Source: Drosophila persimilis
Lineage: Eukaryota > Arthropoda > Insecta > Diptera > Drosophilidae
Reading direction: 5' to 3'
DNA: 64,000 bases
Assembly (NCBI RefSeq): GCF_003286085.1
Contig: NW_020825289.1
Span: 16,368,001 to 16,432,000 of the forward strand
The position numbers were made by a program, and so were the translations under genes. Under the pieces are notes generated by a model. It was not told the origin of the DNA. It worked only from the letters and a program-made list of their open reading frames with translations, and did no database searches. Within the stretch, counting starts at the first letter, position 1. Each line of letters starts with the position of its first letter. Below, piece by piece: positions 23,601 through 36,309 of this stretch.

Positions 23601-26600
23601 TGTTTTTATTTCTGCTAAATTCGAAAATTGAATTGTAAGTCAAAAGCGCAAAGGATAACGCAGGGAAAACGTTGCAAAATTTCCGTAAAAGCAAACATTG
23701 CGCATACGCAGCGTTGTGCTATGTGATGGATGAATTGGTTATTGTAGCAGTAGCGGGAGAGGAGGGGGAAGATGAAACAGAGGGCGAGCAATGGAGCTGC
23801 AGTCCCAGTGATTGCCTGTGATACTTAATCAAGTGTACATAATAATTACCAGCCAAATTTCCGCTTGAACAGAGCTCAAACAATGATGCAGCCATTCGAG
23901 TCCGAAACCATTCAGATATCCTCTCGAGTCCTGCAACTGGCAGTGGCAGAGGCAGAGGCAGGCCTAATTGGTGCAATTTGAGTACCGCATATCGAAGCCA
24001 GTAGCCGCAGCCGCAGCCACAGCGCCAGATGCAGATGCAACACAAAAGCAACCAAAACAATATGCACTTGCCGTTTTCAATGGCAGCGACGGCAGGTGCA
24101 GCACCCATAGAATTCGGGTACCAAAGAGGGTACTCCAAGGGCATGCACGTACTGCGAATAGGAGGTGATTACATGTGGGACTCAGGGTAAAGGAAGTAAT
24201 AGTGGAAGTAGATGATTGAAGCTAATTTTACACTCCGCTACATGCAGAACGATTAGATGTAATAATACAGATTTAGGAAACTAGCAATTAACAACGAAAC
24301 AATCAGTGGAGTAGCTGGTAGTGGAGTAGTATCATAACTTTAAATGGAATTAAATTGTTGATCTTAGTGTTCCCCTGACCTGCGTACACTGATTTGAACC
24401 CTATCAGAAGTTCTCAAGGAGATCCATTAACACATCAACCATCTCCATTAACAGGACAATCGATAGTCGTGGCTCCACATTGAAGAGTTGCATGCTGCTG
24501 AGTGGCAAATTGCTGCGCTATGTTGATGCTGGTAATGATGCCGAATTGCAGCTTAATTAACACACAGCGTGTTAAAAGCTTTTGTGCTCCTGCTGTAGCG
24601 CAGACCTTCGACGGACAGGCAGCCATTCAAATTCAGCCCCAGCCGCAGTCGCAGTCGCAGTCGCAGTCGTAGCCTTTGACTATTGGCACGTAATGGAAAT
24701 CACTTTGCCGCCGGAGAAGAAGCAGATGCAGCATCGGGGAGGCACAAAGAGGCAGTGGCAGGAACAGTAGCAGTAGCGGTGGCAGGTATAGACCATGTAA
24801 ACGCGAATCCAAGTAGCTGAAGCCTGAATCCGCAGAATGAAAACAAATTAGCTGCTGAAGCCGCAGTGGAGCAGGAGGCACCCGGGCTCTGCCCGACAAT
24901 TGGCGGGAAGAGAAGGAAAAGCAGGAGGAAGAGGCCTTGCCTGCCGCGAATTGTGGCACAGCCAAGCAAGCAAACAGACAAACAAACGAGACTTTGACTG
25001 CGACTCCGCCTCTCGCACATGTCGAGGGCACTTTTTGTGGCAGGCATGCAAAAAGCAAAGGGAAACGAGCACAAGATGAAACCAAAACCAAAACCAAAAA
25101 CCAGTTGCTTCTACACGAGGCACGAGACACAGCCGCTGAGAGAGAAAGAGAGATAGTGTGAGCGAGAGGGAAGACAAGCGAAGGTCGCTCCTTGCTCCTC
25201 CCCCTTCTGTCGGCTTCGCTATTTGAATACGATTCCGCAGAATGCAGCTCTCTCGCTTTGAACTTTGCCTCATGACTTGGCTCCGGCTCAATGGACGGAC
25301 GGACGGACAGACGGAAGAACGGAGGACCGTCGATTCCCTTGCTAAACAAAAATTTGCTGTGCTGTATGTACTCTGCCCCGGGGGTCATCTTTTGGCCGCT
25401 TAGTTTTCGACCAGCCACAATACAACCTACCAACCGACCAACCGGTCACAGCTGCCCCAGCTCCATCCCCCGTTCCCATTCCCTGCTCCATCCCCTACCT
25501 CCATCTGCCACAGCACCATCGTATTTTATAGCCTTTAAGGTAGGAAAAATAATGCGACTCGTTCTCGTCTGCACACATAACTCAGCCGCGGGCTAAGGTT
25601 GCCCAAAAGCGCCTCCGGGGGATTGGGTATGATTTTTTCGCCTCTCTCCCTCGGAGACCCTCCCCTCTCCACCCCTCTCCACTCCACTCCACTCCTCTTC
25701 TCTTCTTACTTTTGTTTATTTCTCCTTTGGTGCGGGCACAGAGAGCACTTGAGGCGCATAATTTTTTTTTTAAAACAGTCTTCGTTTATGGCGCACAATT
25801 TCTGACTTGGCATGTGGGAGAGACGAAAATCAGCTGCCTCCGGCATTTTTGGCCAAAACCAAACGAACAACAGCAGGGGCAACACCGGGGTAGGGCAAGG
25901 GAACAGGTCTGGTAGCATGCAACTTGGACTGTAGACGCTGTTGTTGCGGTTGTTGTGTGTCAAAAATTCGTTTATTACAGAATCTTTTTTAAACTAATTT
26001 ATTGGCCAGCAGCTTCGAGGCGGTCTGGGATTTTGTTGGCAGCGGATGAAGGGTTTTTGCTCACCGTTTGGGGCAGGAGGAATCCACCGTCAACGGTGAT
26101 CGTTGATCCAATGCAACAAACGGAGTCCTGTGCGGGGGAGAGAAATCGAAAGAGATGCATTAGTGACATGTTAGGAATGGAACTTTTAAGAGTAAGAGTG
26201 ATCTTTCGCATAGCACTAGAGGATCTCCAAAGAAACATCCAAACAAGAAAGCATTCTCTTTCTTCTTTCACATAATAATTCATTCAATTAAATGCTTTCT
26301 AATAATGTCTAGCACCAATGAAAATTATAACGTTCGTGATCGTCAGCTGGGGTTATTGATAGATATTGAACAGACAGATGATTATGATATATGGAACTCA
26401 CAAAAACGTCGGTATATTTAGGAAATGCACTTTAACTATTTTTTATTACAACGCGCGCGCAGACAATAGATTTTGGCCTCCAATATGGATCTGTAGATCG
26501 TGCTGGTCTCGTCTCTGGCTTCTGAATAAACGTTGATGAAATATCAAATAAGCGCGCGAAGCCGCAAACACTCTACCACACGCTATCTCTCGCTTAAATG

Positions 26601-26685
26601 TTTACTTCCGTTTCCGCTTGGGGCGAACGCGAAACCGTTTGAATGTAGCCGCTGGTGTTTCCTATTTTCGAGCGCTTTACCTTAC
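17658..26685. other. Non-coding region upstream of twz, part 1
   Basis: Probably a 5' intron of twz, since the coding-exon-1 acceptor at 17658 implies an upstream non-coding exon. It contains CA runs (17732-17757, 22481-22500, about 22781-22804), GA-rich tracts (about 19300-19325 and 21143-21166) and a CGCAGT hexamer run (about 24643-24670). Long frames here are repeat-driven. I see no gene. Confidence 0.5.
17732..17757. repeat. (CA)n microsatellite
   Basis: Thirteen CA units about 75 bp upstream of the twz coding-exon-1 acceptor (in transcript direction). Confidence 0.9.
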
Positions 26686-26930
26686 TTGCATTCGCGGCTG
26701 TTCGTTATTTTCTGAATTCAGAAACAAATTCTATCTTTGCTGTTCCGCGGCCCAAACATGTTTGATTCATGTTCACGAGTTTCGGAGCGGCAAGGCCGGT
26801 TGCTGCTCGGCTCGACCGGGTTGCGTTCGAGCTCGAGCTCGAGTTTGAGTTCGAGTTGCGCCCCGCCACCCCGTGCGGGTGGAGTTCTGTGGCGTCTTCT
26901 GTACGGTGTTCGTTTAGCAAAGAGACGACC
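26686..26930 (-). other. Candidate 5' non-coding exon, possibly of twz
   Basis: On the minus strand a GC-rich, CpG-containing segment with GCTC/GAGCTC runs follows a CT tract (GA at 26949-26968 on plus). It ends in the donor-like GCAA|GTAAGG at 26685. A short upstream frame is present and there is no long frame. The composition is typical of fly first exons. Linkage to twz (9 kb downstream on the same strand) is inference, and the start is undefined. Confidence 0.25.
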
Positions 26931-26948
26931 TTGAGGGAGAGCGAGCGA

Positions 26949-26968
26949 GAGAGAGAGAGAGAGAGAGA
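26949..26968. repeat. (GA)n tract
   Basis: Ten or so GA units beside the candidate minus-strand first exon. It is a possible GAGA-factor site. Confidence 0.8.
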
Positions 26969-27722
26969 ATGTTTCCACTATGTCTGCGTGAGTGTGTGTT
27001 TGTGTGTGTGAGTGTGAGTGCTGCGTGCGAACGTTTAATAGTCTATTTCCGGTTTAAGTGCTGCCACTGTTCTCGCTGTTGTGGCATGCAACATAAGCCG
27101 ATGTGGCAATTAACATGGTAACTGTAAATAGAACAATTGGCCTGGCTTACAAATCGTTGAATGGATTAAAATCGAGTGCGATTGTGCGGGTGTGTATGCG
27201 AGTGGGAGGACAATTCATGAGGCAGGGACACATCTGATGGATGCATGGATGGATGATATATGTACAATGCACCTACATATATACCCATTTCCAATAATTG
27301 TAAATATCAAAGCCTGATGCGTGTTTGTTTGTGTCTGTGTGACACTCTTTCTATGTACTTTTGCCTGTGTATGGGTGTGAGTGCGAGTGTGTGCTTCTGT
27401 TAATGACAAAGCATAGAACGCTGGGGCCGCCGGCCAAGCGAAATGAAACTTTGTGCGGCATCAGCTCCAGAGACTTTGAAGCAGAAGAAGCAGCACCAGC
27501 AGCACCGGCACCGGCACGAAGAACGGGGCAACAGCCAACGGCGCCCGAGGGCACAAAACGAGCGACGACTGCGACGACGAGGACGGAGGCAGCTGAAATA
27601 TTTTGTTGCCCCCCGGCAATGCAAAGAAAAACTTGTGATAAATATGCCCCAGGCCATGTTTCAAAACACAGCCAGAGAGCAAGGAGGGAGAAGTAGAGAC
27701 AGGCAGGGTAGAGAGAGAAACA

Positions 27723-27726
<4 letters not shown>

Positions 27727-27759
<33 letters not shown>
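27727..27759. repeat. (GA)n microsatellite
   Basis: About 16 uninterrupted GA units. Confidence 0.9.
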
Positions 27760-27769
<10 letters not shown>

Positions 27770-28556
27770 CGTTGGGCAATGAGCGGGCTAGTGGGAGTAC
27801 TCCGAGGCCGGCAGTTAGGCAGCCTGTAATTAAAATGAGTGCAAACTCTTGCCCAACCACCCACCTATATATGTACCCACATCCCCACAACGCCCATGGA
27901 CCACCCACTCGTCTTCCTGCTACCCCCTCCCCCCACTCAGCCCACTCTTGCAGCACTGTCGCATCATTTTTCATTGGCAATTGTTTGGTTGCATCTCCCC
28001 GGGTCACATTCATTTCGTAGTATATGCACCGCTCCGTCATAATATCCCACTATTTGCCCACCGCTGCCGTGACAGCTGCTGCATCGCTCGCGCTCCTGAT
28101 CCATCCCAGAGATGGTCGCGTGACACGCAGCAATCCCCTCTGGGGCAGACTCCCGTTAGTTCGTCGCTCACGCTGCCATATCCATCCCCCGTGTCCACTG
28201 ACATTTCAATTTTTCATATTTTATCAGCGACTTCAGCCCACGACGAGTGGAAATTGTTGCAATTTTATCGCTCATTTCACTCATTCAGCCTGGCTGGAGG
28301 GTTGAGGGACGAGGGGGTGAAGGTAGGGGGGCGGGTCTTTTATTGTTTCAAGCGTGAGCTCGTGGGTGGGGGCGAGAGTGGAGTAGTCGTATGGCATGGG
28401 CATGGGTCTCCTTTTTATTTTGATGTCGCTTTGGGTTTTTGCCATTTTAAATATTTTTTTAATCACAAGCTCACGCATACACTCACTCAGCTCACCCGCA
28501 CATACCCACACACACACAGACAGGCATGTATACGGTCACTCACACATAAAGACTGA

Positions 28557-28591
28557 TGTATGTATGTATGTATGTACATACATACATACGT
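28557..28591. repeat. TATG/CATA self-complementary array
   Basis: A TATG tetranucleotide run turns at GTAC (28574-28577) into its complement, giving an inverted repeat of about 16 bp per arm with one mismatch. Confidence 0.8.
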
Positions 28592-31024
28592 CTCATACAT
28601 ATGGCAATACCAATATTTCAAGCCAATTTGCTGCAGTTAGCCGCGAGCGGACTGCCAACAAAATAATTCGACAAAATGTGTGCGGCGCGCTTTATGCTTT
28701 ATTGTTTGGATCGCCCGAGGGGGTCACAGAGAAAGAGCGGGTCTCTGCGAAGGGGGGATGGGAGCAGAGCAAAGCTGCTGCATCTGCAGGACTCCATTAT
28801 GCACATATGTATGTATGTACGTACATATGCATGGGTATGTGTATGACATGATTATACGTATGCTCGGGCATCACCGAAAGAGTGCAGAAATCAACGGCGA
28901 CATTTCATATCCCACTGCGTTTTGTAATAATTTGTTGATGGCTTTTTTAAAGTAACCCATCTACCGTCCGTGTATGCCATACAGTTGCATAATTATTCAT
29001 GACTTGTGCATTTGCGTGTTAATCAATATGCAGGGGGGGGAGGAGGAGGCCGGAGTATCTGAAAACAAACATTTAAATGCCAACGCATATGCTGGGAACA
29101 TCTGCCCCGTGCCCCATCCTACTCCCACTCTCCTCGACAGCACCAGAACATCATCAGCATCATTATTGTGACTTTTTATTATTACTATTATTAATATGAA
29201 TGTGTTTGGCTGTACACACAGAACATCGCTCACGCGAACCACATAGATACCGCTCATCAGAGGGAAGCTGTGTGTTTTTTAAACAAGTAAAAAGTTTCTT
29301 AAGTCAATAGTTCGACTACGGGATATCCCTTTTACTGCTAGCAGCTAGTGAACTCTGTGACAATGAGGAAAGCTAAAGGTAAACACTTTCATACTAACCA
29401 GCGACTTGTTCCCTTCCTTATTCTGGTTGCAAATGTGGCTACCACAGGCTACCACTGGTCTCCAGTGGGTCCTTCTTCCCCAGATCTTATAGTTCTCTAA
29501 CATCCAGCTATCTGGCAATACTATCTGAAGGAATTTCCGCCCTGCCTTTGCAATTATTTACACGAATGCAATATACCCTGGTTTTGCACAGAGTTAAGGG
29601 GTATAAATATATATACATATATGTATATTGTATATATTTTTTTATTTTTGTATTATTAACGATACTTGGCGAACACCACCAGCAATAACAGCAACACCCA
29701 TAGCTGCAAAAGCAACAGCAAACAACAACACAAATATGTGTATGTGTGTATGCACGAGTATATGTAGTGTGGATGAAAAGGCTCATAAAATTCACAATGT
29801 CTGGCCGCGGGGCTTTTACTTAATGATGCCATTTTTGCCGCCGCGGCCTGAAATTCGCGTTAAATTTTTAACGCACGAACTGCAGCAGCAGCGGGGCAGA
29901 GGCCCCATATCAAGCTTCAATTCATCCATCCATCCAGCCACTCGTCCATATGGGCCACAACATTTACATTAACATTTGAATGGTAATCATTTTGCAGCCA
30001 GTGCCCCATAACGATATTTATTTGTATAGCTCTGCCCAAAGCGGAGATAGAGGGAATGTTGTGAGCACAAGACATCGAAATTGCAGTTCCAGCGATAAGC
30101 ACGGGTCTGATCAAATCACACATCTCTGGAGGAATTAAACGATTCAGCGAGGTCAGGTTAGTGGGCGTTTCTTTCGACAAGTATTTGGGATATTCCTTAA
30201 ACGTTTGTCTTATCAAAACTTGGCGATAACACTCCTTATAACAAGCTTAATACTTATAAGTGATGTGATCCTACAAGCTACAAGATCTTACAAGCCATTC
30301 AGAGATTTTGCTCTCCTTTGGGTACTCCTATGGCATTATATTCCCCCCTCCCTTTGGTGAAAGCTCTCTTGGGAGAGTTTGAAGTTTGCAACGGTTTGAA
30401 GCATCAATTTTAATTGTGGACACTTATCATCTGGGTGGGTCCGGGTGATGGGGCCAGGAGTCGATTGCCGACATCCTTTTGTCATTAGCAATGCGTGACA
30501 CTTGTCATTAACTGCATAATGATTCATTCCTATGCAGTTGGCTAACTTCTCTGACTCTGACACACACACACACACACACACACACAAATGAGTGATAATT
30601 GTGTGAGTGTTCAGTATGTGTGTGTGTGTGCATAATTTTAATGATTTACAAACTAGCCCGTTGGCGCTTTTAGCTCGAAAACTGACAGTTGATATCCAAA
30701 GACAAGCAGAATGAGGGGAATATAGCGCAAAAAGAAGATATAGCCGCGAGTTATGAATGGGAGAGTGGACCAGAAGGGGAGGGCAACATACTGAAAGAGT
30801 GGGAGAGAGTGAGAGAGCGGGGACCAGTTCTTTATTTCCAGGTTTCGAAGGGTGGAAGGGGTGCGCCAAAGAGAGATGGCTGCAAGAACGGAAAAGGATT
30901 GCTTGAACATGCAACCAAGAATGCCCCAGGCACTGCAGAGGCAGAGGCAGCAGCAACAGCAGCAACAGCAGCAACAGCAGCAGAGGGACAAAAAATGTGG
31001 AAGTTAAAAATAAGTTGGGGGCTT

Positions 31025-31048
31025 GGGCTCGGGCTCGGGCTCGGGCTC
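31025..31048. repeat. GGGCTC hexanucleotide array
   Basis: Four perfect GGGCTC units, with a diverged unit on the left side. Confidence 0.85.
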
Positions 31049-32023
31049 GAGTGGCTGGCGGCCTTTGCCGTTCGCATATAATGAGGGTCTCGTGGAGGCA
31101 TGCCCCGCCCCCTACATCTGCGTGGTCTGGTTGTCACCTGGCACCAGCTGCTGGACACACATTTTGGGGACAAAAACTGTGATTCTGTGGCAAGATCGTA
31201 ATTATAGGGAAGGCTTTTTGGTGTTGCTTTTAAATTATATCAATCCGGCTCCAGCTGTGGCAACAGTTGTTGCAATGCACTACCGCCGCCCCTGCCGCCA
31301 TTTCAGACCCTAATTTGACTCAACACTTGTGCAAACACGTGTCTTGCCTCCCTCAGTCCGTCGCCCCCGCTCCGTGCAACAAGTTTCTGGCAACAACACA
31401 AGCCAAAAACAAAAAATCAACTGCTATTCACCTGTCCCGTTATCCGTTGTTCCAACCGTAACACAAACACTGATCCAGATACAAAGATACAAACACACAC
31501 AGCCACAAAGCACACGCTCAAACACTCTCGAACAGAAGTGCTCCACCGTGGAGCAAAGACGAAATGTGTTTGTGGGGTATAAACAGTTGGTATGTGGGGT
31601 CTGTCCAACATGTTGGATGCAGCATGCTGCGAGTCCGTGGTGCCCCAGGATGTTATCAGCCGCAACATAAACACAACCGCAACAACAACGACGACGAACA
31701 GCACCAGCAACTAAGTATCCATATCCTCTCCTCCTCTCTTGTGTTCTCCCTCTCTCGCATTGGTGGTTAGCCCATTTACCAAACCGGGCTTAGCTTGTCG
31801 CAAGGTATATCCCATAGAAGGTAGGGCACTGCCGGAGAACGGCCTCTGAGTGTGGCTGATTTGCAGACTTGTGCGCAAACCAATGAGTGGGAGGAGGGTG
31901 GCTGCACAGGAACTGGCTTACCTACTGTTTAATGCACCATGGATCGTCAGACCACGCGAGCGGATACGACGACGACACCGCTCCGCTCACCTCTCCTCTT
32001 CTTTCGCCTTGCCCTGGGGCGTC

Positions 32024-32055
32024 CGCTTGTAATTATAATATTTCAACCCAAATGT
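32024..32055 (+). repeat. Dispersed 19-bp motif, copy 1
   Basis: CGCTTGTAATTATAATATT followed by TCAACCCAAATGT. It is identical over the 19-bp core to copies at 36278 and 42108, and it matches copy 2 over 32 bp with two differences. Confidence 0.85.
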
Positions 32056-32612
32056 GACCTGCGGCCATGCGCCAATGATGGATTTCAGCTCTCTGCCGCT
32101 GCCTCACCTCTGGCTATGCCCCTGCTCCTGCCCCTTGCCCATGCATATAATATAGCAGATATATTGTACATATATATTGTTGCTGCCGAAGACAGAGACG
32201 GAGACAGAGGACCGATACGTACCCTGAGTATCCAGCAGATACCAGATACGGGCACCACGAGAGGTGCGCCGTTGTTCCGGGGTTGCTGCTGCGATTGCCT
32301 TTGCCGCTGCCGTTGCCGCTGCTATTGCTGTTGCTTTTGTTGCTGCTCTGCAATTTGTGGGCCGGGGGCAAAGCGGATTGGCCTGCGGCCAGACATGTGA
32401 ATAAAATTACATTCACTATTTTATATGCCATATGTATATAGGAGTGTATTCGCACTCGAACTCGCATGAACGTGGCATTTATCGGTTTATATGTACGTGT
32501 AGATGTGCTTACGTACATTACACGACAGGCAGAAAAATCGTATTTATGTAGGTAGAAATAATTGAATTGGCACATCAGCTAAATCACTTGTATACACACA
32601 TATAATCGTATT

Positions 32613-32665
32613 GGAGCTGGAGCTGAAGCTGGAGCTGTAGTTGAAGATGGAGATGGAGATGGAGC
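32613..32665. repeat. GGAGCT/GGAGAT hexanucleotide array
   Basis: Six-base periodicity for about 50 bp with GGAGCT, GAAGCT, GGAGAT and related units. Confidence 0.75.
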
Positions 32666-33190
32666 TGGGGACCAGGGCAATAACAAGATTAGATCACTGA
32701 GAAGAAATCGCCGCTGGCCATCCGGCAATGGAAAAGGGTAAAGCGCAAACCAAGCTGCCACTGACAAACCACAAAACCAGGTCCGAATGGCTAGCACCAT
32801 TCCCCTCCCCTCCCCACCACTCCACTCACTCGGTGTGGCTCTCCTCGGCTTAGTATATGGCTTACTTGAACACGACCAGGTGAACATTAATCAAGCCAAA
32901 CAACCAAATAACTTATGGCCATGGCTAATAGAGACATTCGACCAGCTGCCTCTGTCTCTGTCTCTGACTCTGCCTTCATTTTGTAGCCAACTTTTCACTT
33001 TTGAGGAAACGAAGAGGTTAAGGCCAGAAATATACTCGTAGTAAATAATTATCGCTTTTGGGCAATTCTGTTTAGCAAATAACCAAAGATACGCAAGTTA
33101 TCCTGAATCGTTTATACATTTAGCATGTATGGGCTTTTGGGACATTATTCCTTGAACTTTAAAATTTATGTTCCAATGGGAGTTGAATCT

Positions 33191-33390
33191 TATTTATATA
33201 AATATAACTAGCTTACCCCGGCAAGCCATATGCCTCAGTACTGTGAACTATTTCGAAAGATGTCCTTTGAAATGATGAATCTACATCTATATCTGTGTCG
33301 ATGAGCAAGCCACTTAATGGTGGTGTCTGAACTTTTCCTGATGACCCATCTGACTCATGTCTTCATTCATTCCTTCATTCATTCCTCACA
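33191..33390. mobile_element. Possible mini-me/DINE-1-like remnant
   Basis: A TATA-rich stretch (33191-33206) runs into ACTAGCTTACCCCGGC (33208-33223), then about 135 bp later into a CATT/CCTT tetranucleotide tract (33362-33386). A TA repeat, a conserved TTACCC core and a distal tetranucleotide repeat is the layout of mini-me elements, related to Drosophila DINE-1 Helitrons. No terminal ends were resolved. Confidence 0.3.
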
Positions 33391-36277
33391 CCAATCAGCA
33401 GATTCGGATTTTTCATACAATAAAACTAAAATCTATATATCTATATATATATCTGTGACCTACAGTTGATCCCATCCTATTCTCCTGAATCCGCTCCCCG
33501 CTGTCGTCTGCTCAGTGAAAACAATTTAATTCACTTACAAAGTCTGTTGAAAGTCTCTTGCGGCAAGTGTTGTGGCATGTTGCATTAAAGTTCAGGCCAT
33601 AAGTAGATGTGCCGCCTGTCTGTGTCTCTCGGCGTCCGTGTGTGTATTCTGGTAATTAAATTGACATTAATTAAACTTACGCGACCTGCCACTGCCGCTG
33701 CCACTGCCACTGCCACTGCCTGCACTGCTTCCTCTGCCACTGCTCAAGTGCCGCTCATTAAGCAATTAAGGGATAATTATCAGCGACGTTGCCTTTTTGC
33801 AATTTTCATGCGCAAAGTGTTAAAATCACTTAATAGGCGGCGGCCCATAACGCGCCGTGCTGCGTCTGTTGACGCCATATCCTGGGCTGGCTGCTGTTTC
33901 TGCTGCCGTTGTTGCAGTTCTTCCTCTTCTTGCCCCGTGTGGCAAGTGTGTGCGTGACTGTGCGAGTATGTTTGCGTACGCACGCGGCTGTTTGTTTAAG
34001 TGTAGCGTTAAACGCGGCAACTGACAAGCACAAGTGGCAAGTGGGGCAGCAGGGGCAGCAGGGGCAGAGCACCTGTAAGCAATCCTCCACGCAGTTGCAT
34101 GTGCCATGTTGAGCCAACAACAACAACAACAACAGTTGCCGCAGCAGCAGCAGCAACAACTAATAGGCAGTGTCCATGGCCGTGGAGCATAAGCTTCCAT
34201 TTATGCACTTATAGAGAGACAGGGACATAGCCAGTGTGGGAGCGGGAAAAAGAGATGGACACACATGCATGATACTTTGACAGACAACAAGCCAAACAGC
34301 AGTGGCAGTGGCAGTGGCGGTAGCAACCATAACATCCGTGCAACAGCAAGGGCAATGCAGCATTCCCCCCCCCCAATTGCAACAGCCAACCGACGAATCA
34401 GTCAGTCAGTAAAGCAATTTACAGTCATCTGTTACACATCTCTCCCCCACACACACACAACACACACTTTCCCTCTCTTTCTCTCCGTGTAATTTAGACA
34501 CCTGCAACCCAAAGAGAGAGACAGGCACAGCGAGCGAAAGAGAGAGAGCAAAGAGTGTGCGAAAAGCGTGCAATCTTTACAATTAAACGGAAGCCATGAC
34601 CAGTCCACAGACTGGCAGCAGTGACTGTGCGAATTGAGTGGGCATGGGGAGTGGGGAGTGGGGCAAGTGGTAAGTGACATATGAGTGGGTTGAGTGGGTT
34701 TCTGGCTAAATGTGGGACTTTATAATCATAGATAATGATTCGATTAGAAAAGAAAATGGACATTCATCTGTTACAACGGGAAAAGGGCAGGTTGTAATCT
34801 ATTCCCATTGAAACCGGTTACCTGAATGTATGATACACAAAAGGAATGATCTGTCCTTTAAGTATGGAAGCGGATACAATGGATCTTCTAGGCTGTTGTA
34901 CACAAAAAGCCCTGAGGAAGCTCCTTCCTACCACCTGAAAACTATTCCTACAGCACGGGGTAAATAGATCTGGGTGTGAGGAATGTGGTACGACGAATGT
35001 TATGCTCTTACTCTTACGTATCCACTTTCATTTTTGGCCCCGCCTGGCATGTGACCCTTATCATCTCCGGGCCTCATCCAGAGACAGAGACAACGACATG
35101 GTCATCCCTATCCACAGCCACAGCCACATCCCAGAGCGAGCTCTTTTCGCCTCAAAGCAAATACAAAAGGCCGCTTGAATTCCTGTTTCTGTATGCTGGT
35201 GGCTTTGTGGTCTGCCTTTGTGGTTACCTCAACCTCTACCCCTGGCGTGTGAAGGTGCTCCGGCTCGGACTCCATCCACCATATCCCCAAAAGCCATATC
35301 CAACTCCAACTCCAGCTCCAACTCTGGGCCTGGCTCCGTCTCTGGTCATAAACGGATTGGCCCGGAGGTGTAAAACTTGTTGTTGCTGTTGCATACTTTT
35401 CAAAAATGCCTGTCAATGCGTGACATTTCATATTTAAGTTATAATCTGCATGCATTACTTTTTGGGATCAGAGGGAGAAAGAGATATATGAGGGGGTAAA
35501 CAGGGGAAGCATGTGGAAATTTAATGGCACACTAAATTAACTCGAGGCTAATTTTCAATATAACTGACAGCAATACAAGGCCCGCCATCTCTATCTATAT
35601 CTACATCTATGTACATATTTCTATATGTATGTATAACCTGGATCCCTACGATACTATATGATGTTTAAATGAGATTTAGATTGAAATGATGCCAGTTTTA
35701 GAAATTAAACAAAAACTTATTAAATACCTTCGAGCAATCAAGTTGCAATTAATAACGGGTTTTCCCCCCGCCCATCCGAAACGAAACAAACCAAACAGCC
35801 ACCCACAACAGAGCGCAACACACGCTCCCACTTCTAACTGTTGCCGCTTCAAACATGTTGCTAGCATTGAAACCTGTTTCAAGGCTTATCAGGACCAACG
35901 CATCTGAATTATCAGCGCGCTCTAGTTTGCCGGCAGGACGAACATGTTGCGTCGCAACAGCAATGGGGGTGGGGTGGGTGGTAGGAAGAAGGGAGGGATG
36001 AAGATGGACAGGAGAGGCGCCCCAAGGGCAAACACACCGAACCTTTGCATGAGCGAGAGGCAAGCAGACAGCGCTACACACAGAGTTAGAGATGGAGAGG
36101 GAGAGGTAGAGGTAGAGGTAGTGAGAGTTTGGGGGTTTTACGCTACGATTTGGCCTGCCTGATGCGATGCTTGGATGATGTCGCTGCCAACCAACGCTTC
36201 CCCCTTGCAGCGTGCCTGCACCCAGCCTCACCTTGGCATTCTCCACTGTTCCTGCTCCTCCTTGGCCCCCGGCCATT

Positions 36278-36309
36278 CGCTTGTAATTATAATATTTCAT
36301 CCCAAAAGT
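36278..36309 (+). repeat. Dispersed 19-bp motif, copy 2
   Basis: CGCTTGTAATTATAATATT followed by TCATCCCAAAAGT, in the same orientation as copy 1 and 4,254 bp after it. The flanks otherwise differ, apart from a G/C-rich run (GGCCCCCGGCC) just upstream. Confidence 0.85.

Larger units (their letters stand above)
26975..33190. other. Non-coding region upstream of twz, part 2
   Basis: Contains a GA run (27727-27759), palindromic TATG/CATA arrays (28557-28591 and about 28806-28829), a CA run (about 30561-30586), a GGGCTC hexamer array (31025-31048), a GGAGCT/GGAGAT hexamer array (about 32613-32665) and the first copy of a 19-bp motif (32024). I see no gene. Confidence 0.5.

Noticed and set aside
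28001..28591. CRISPR-like or other regular repeat array
   Set aside because: The repeats are simple microsatellites with no spacer structure, and the genome is animal.
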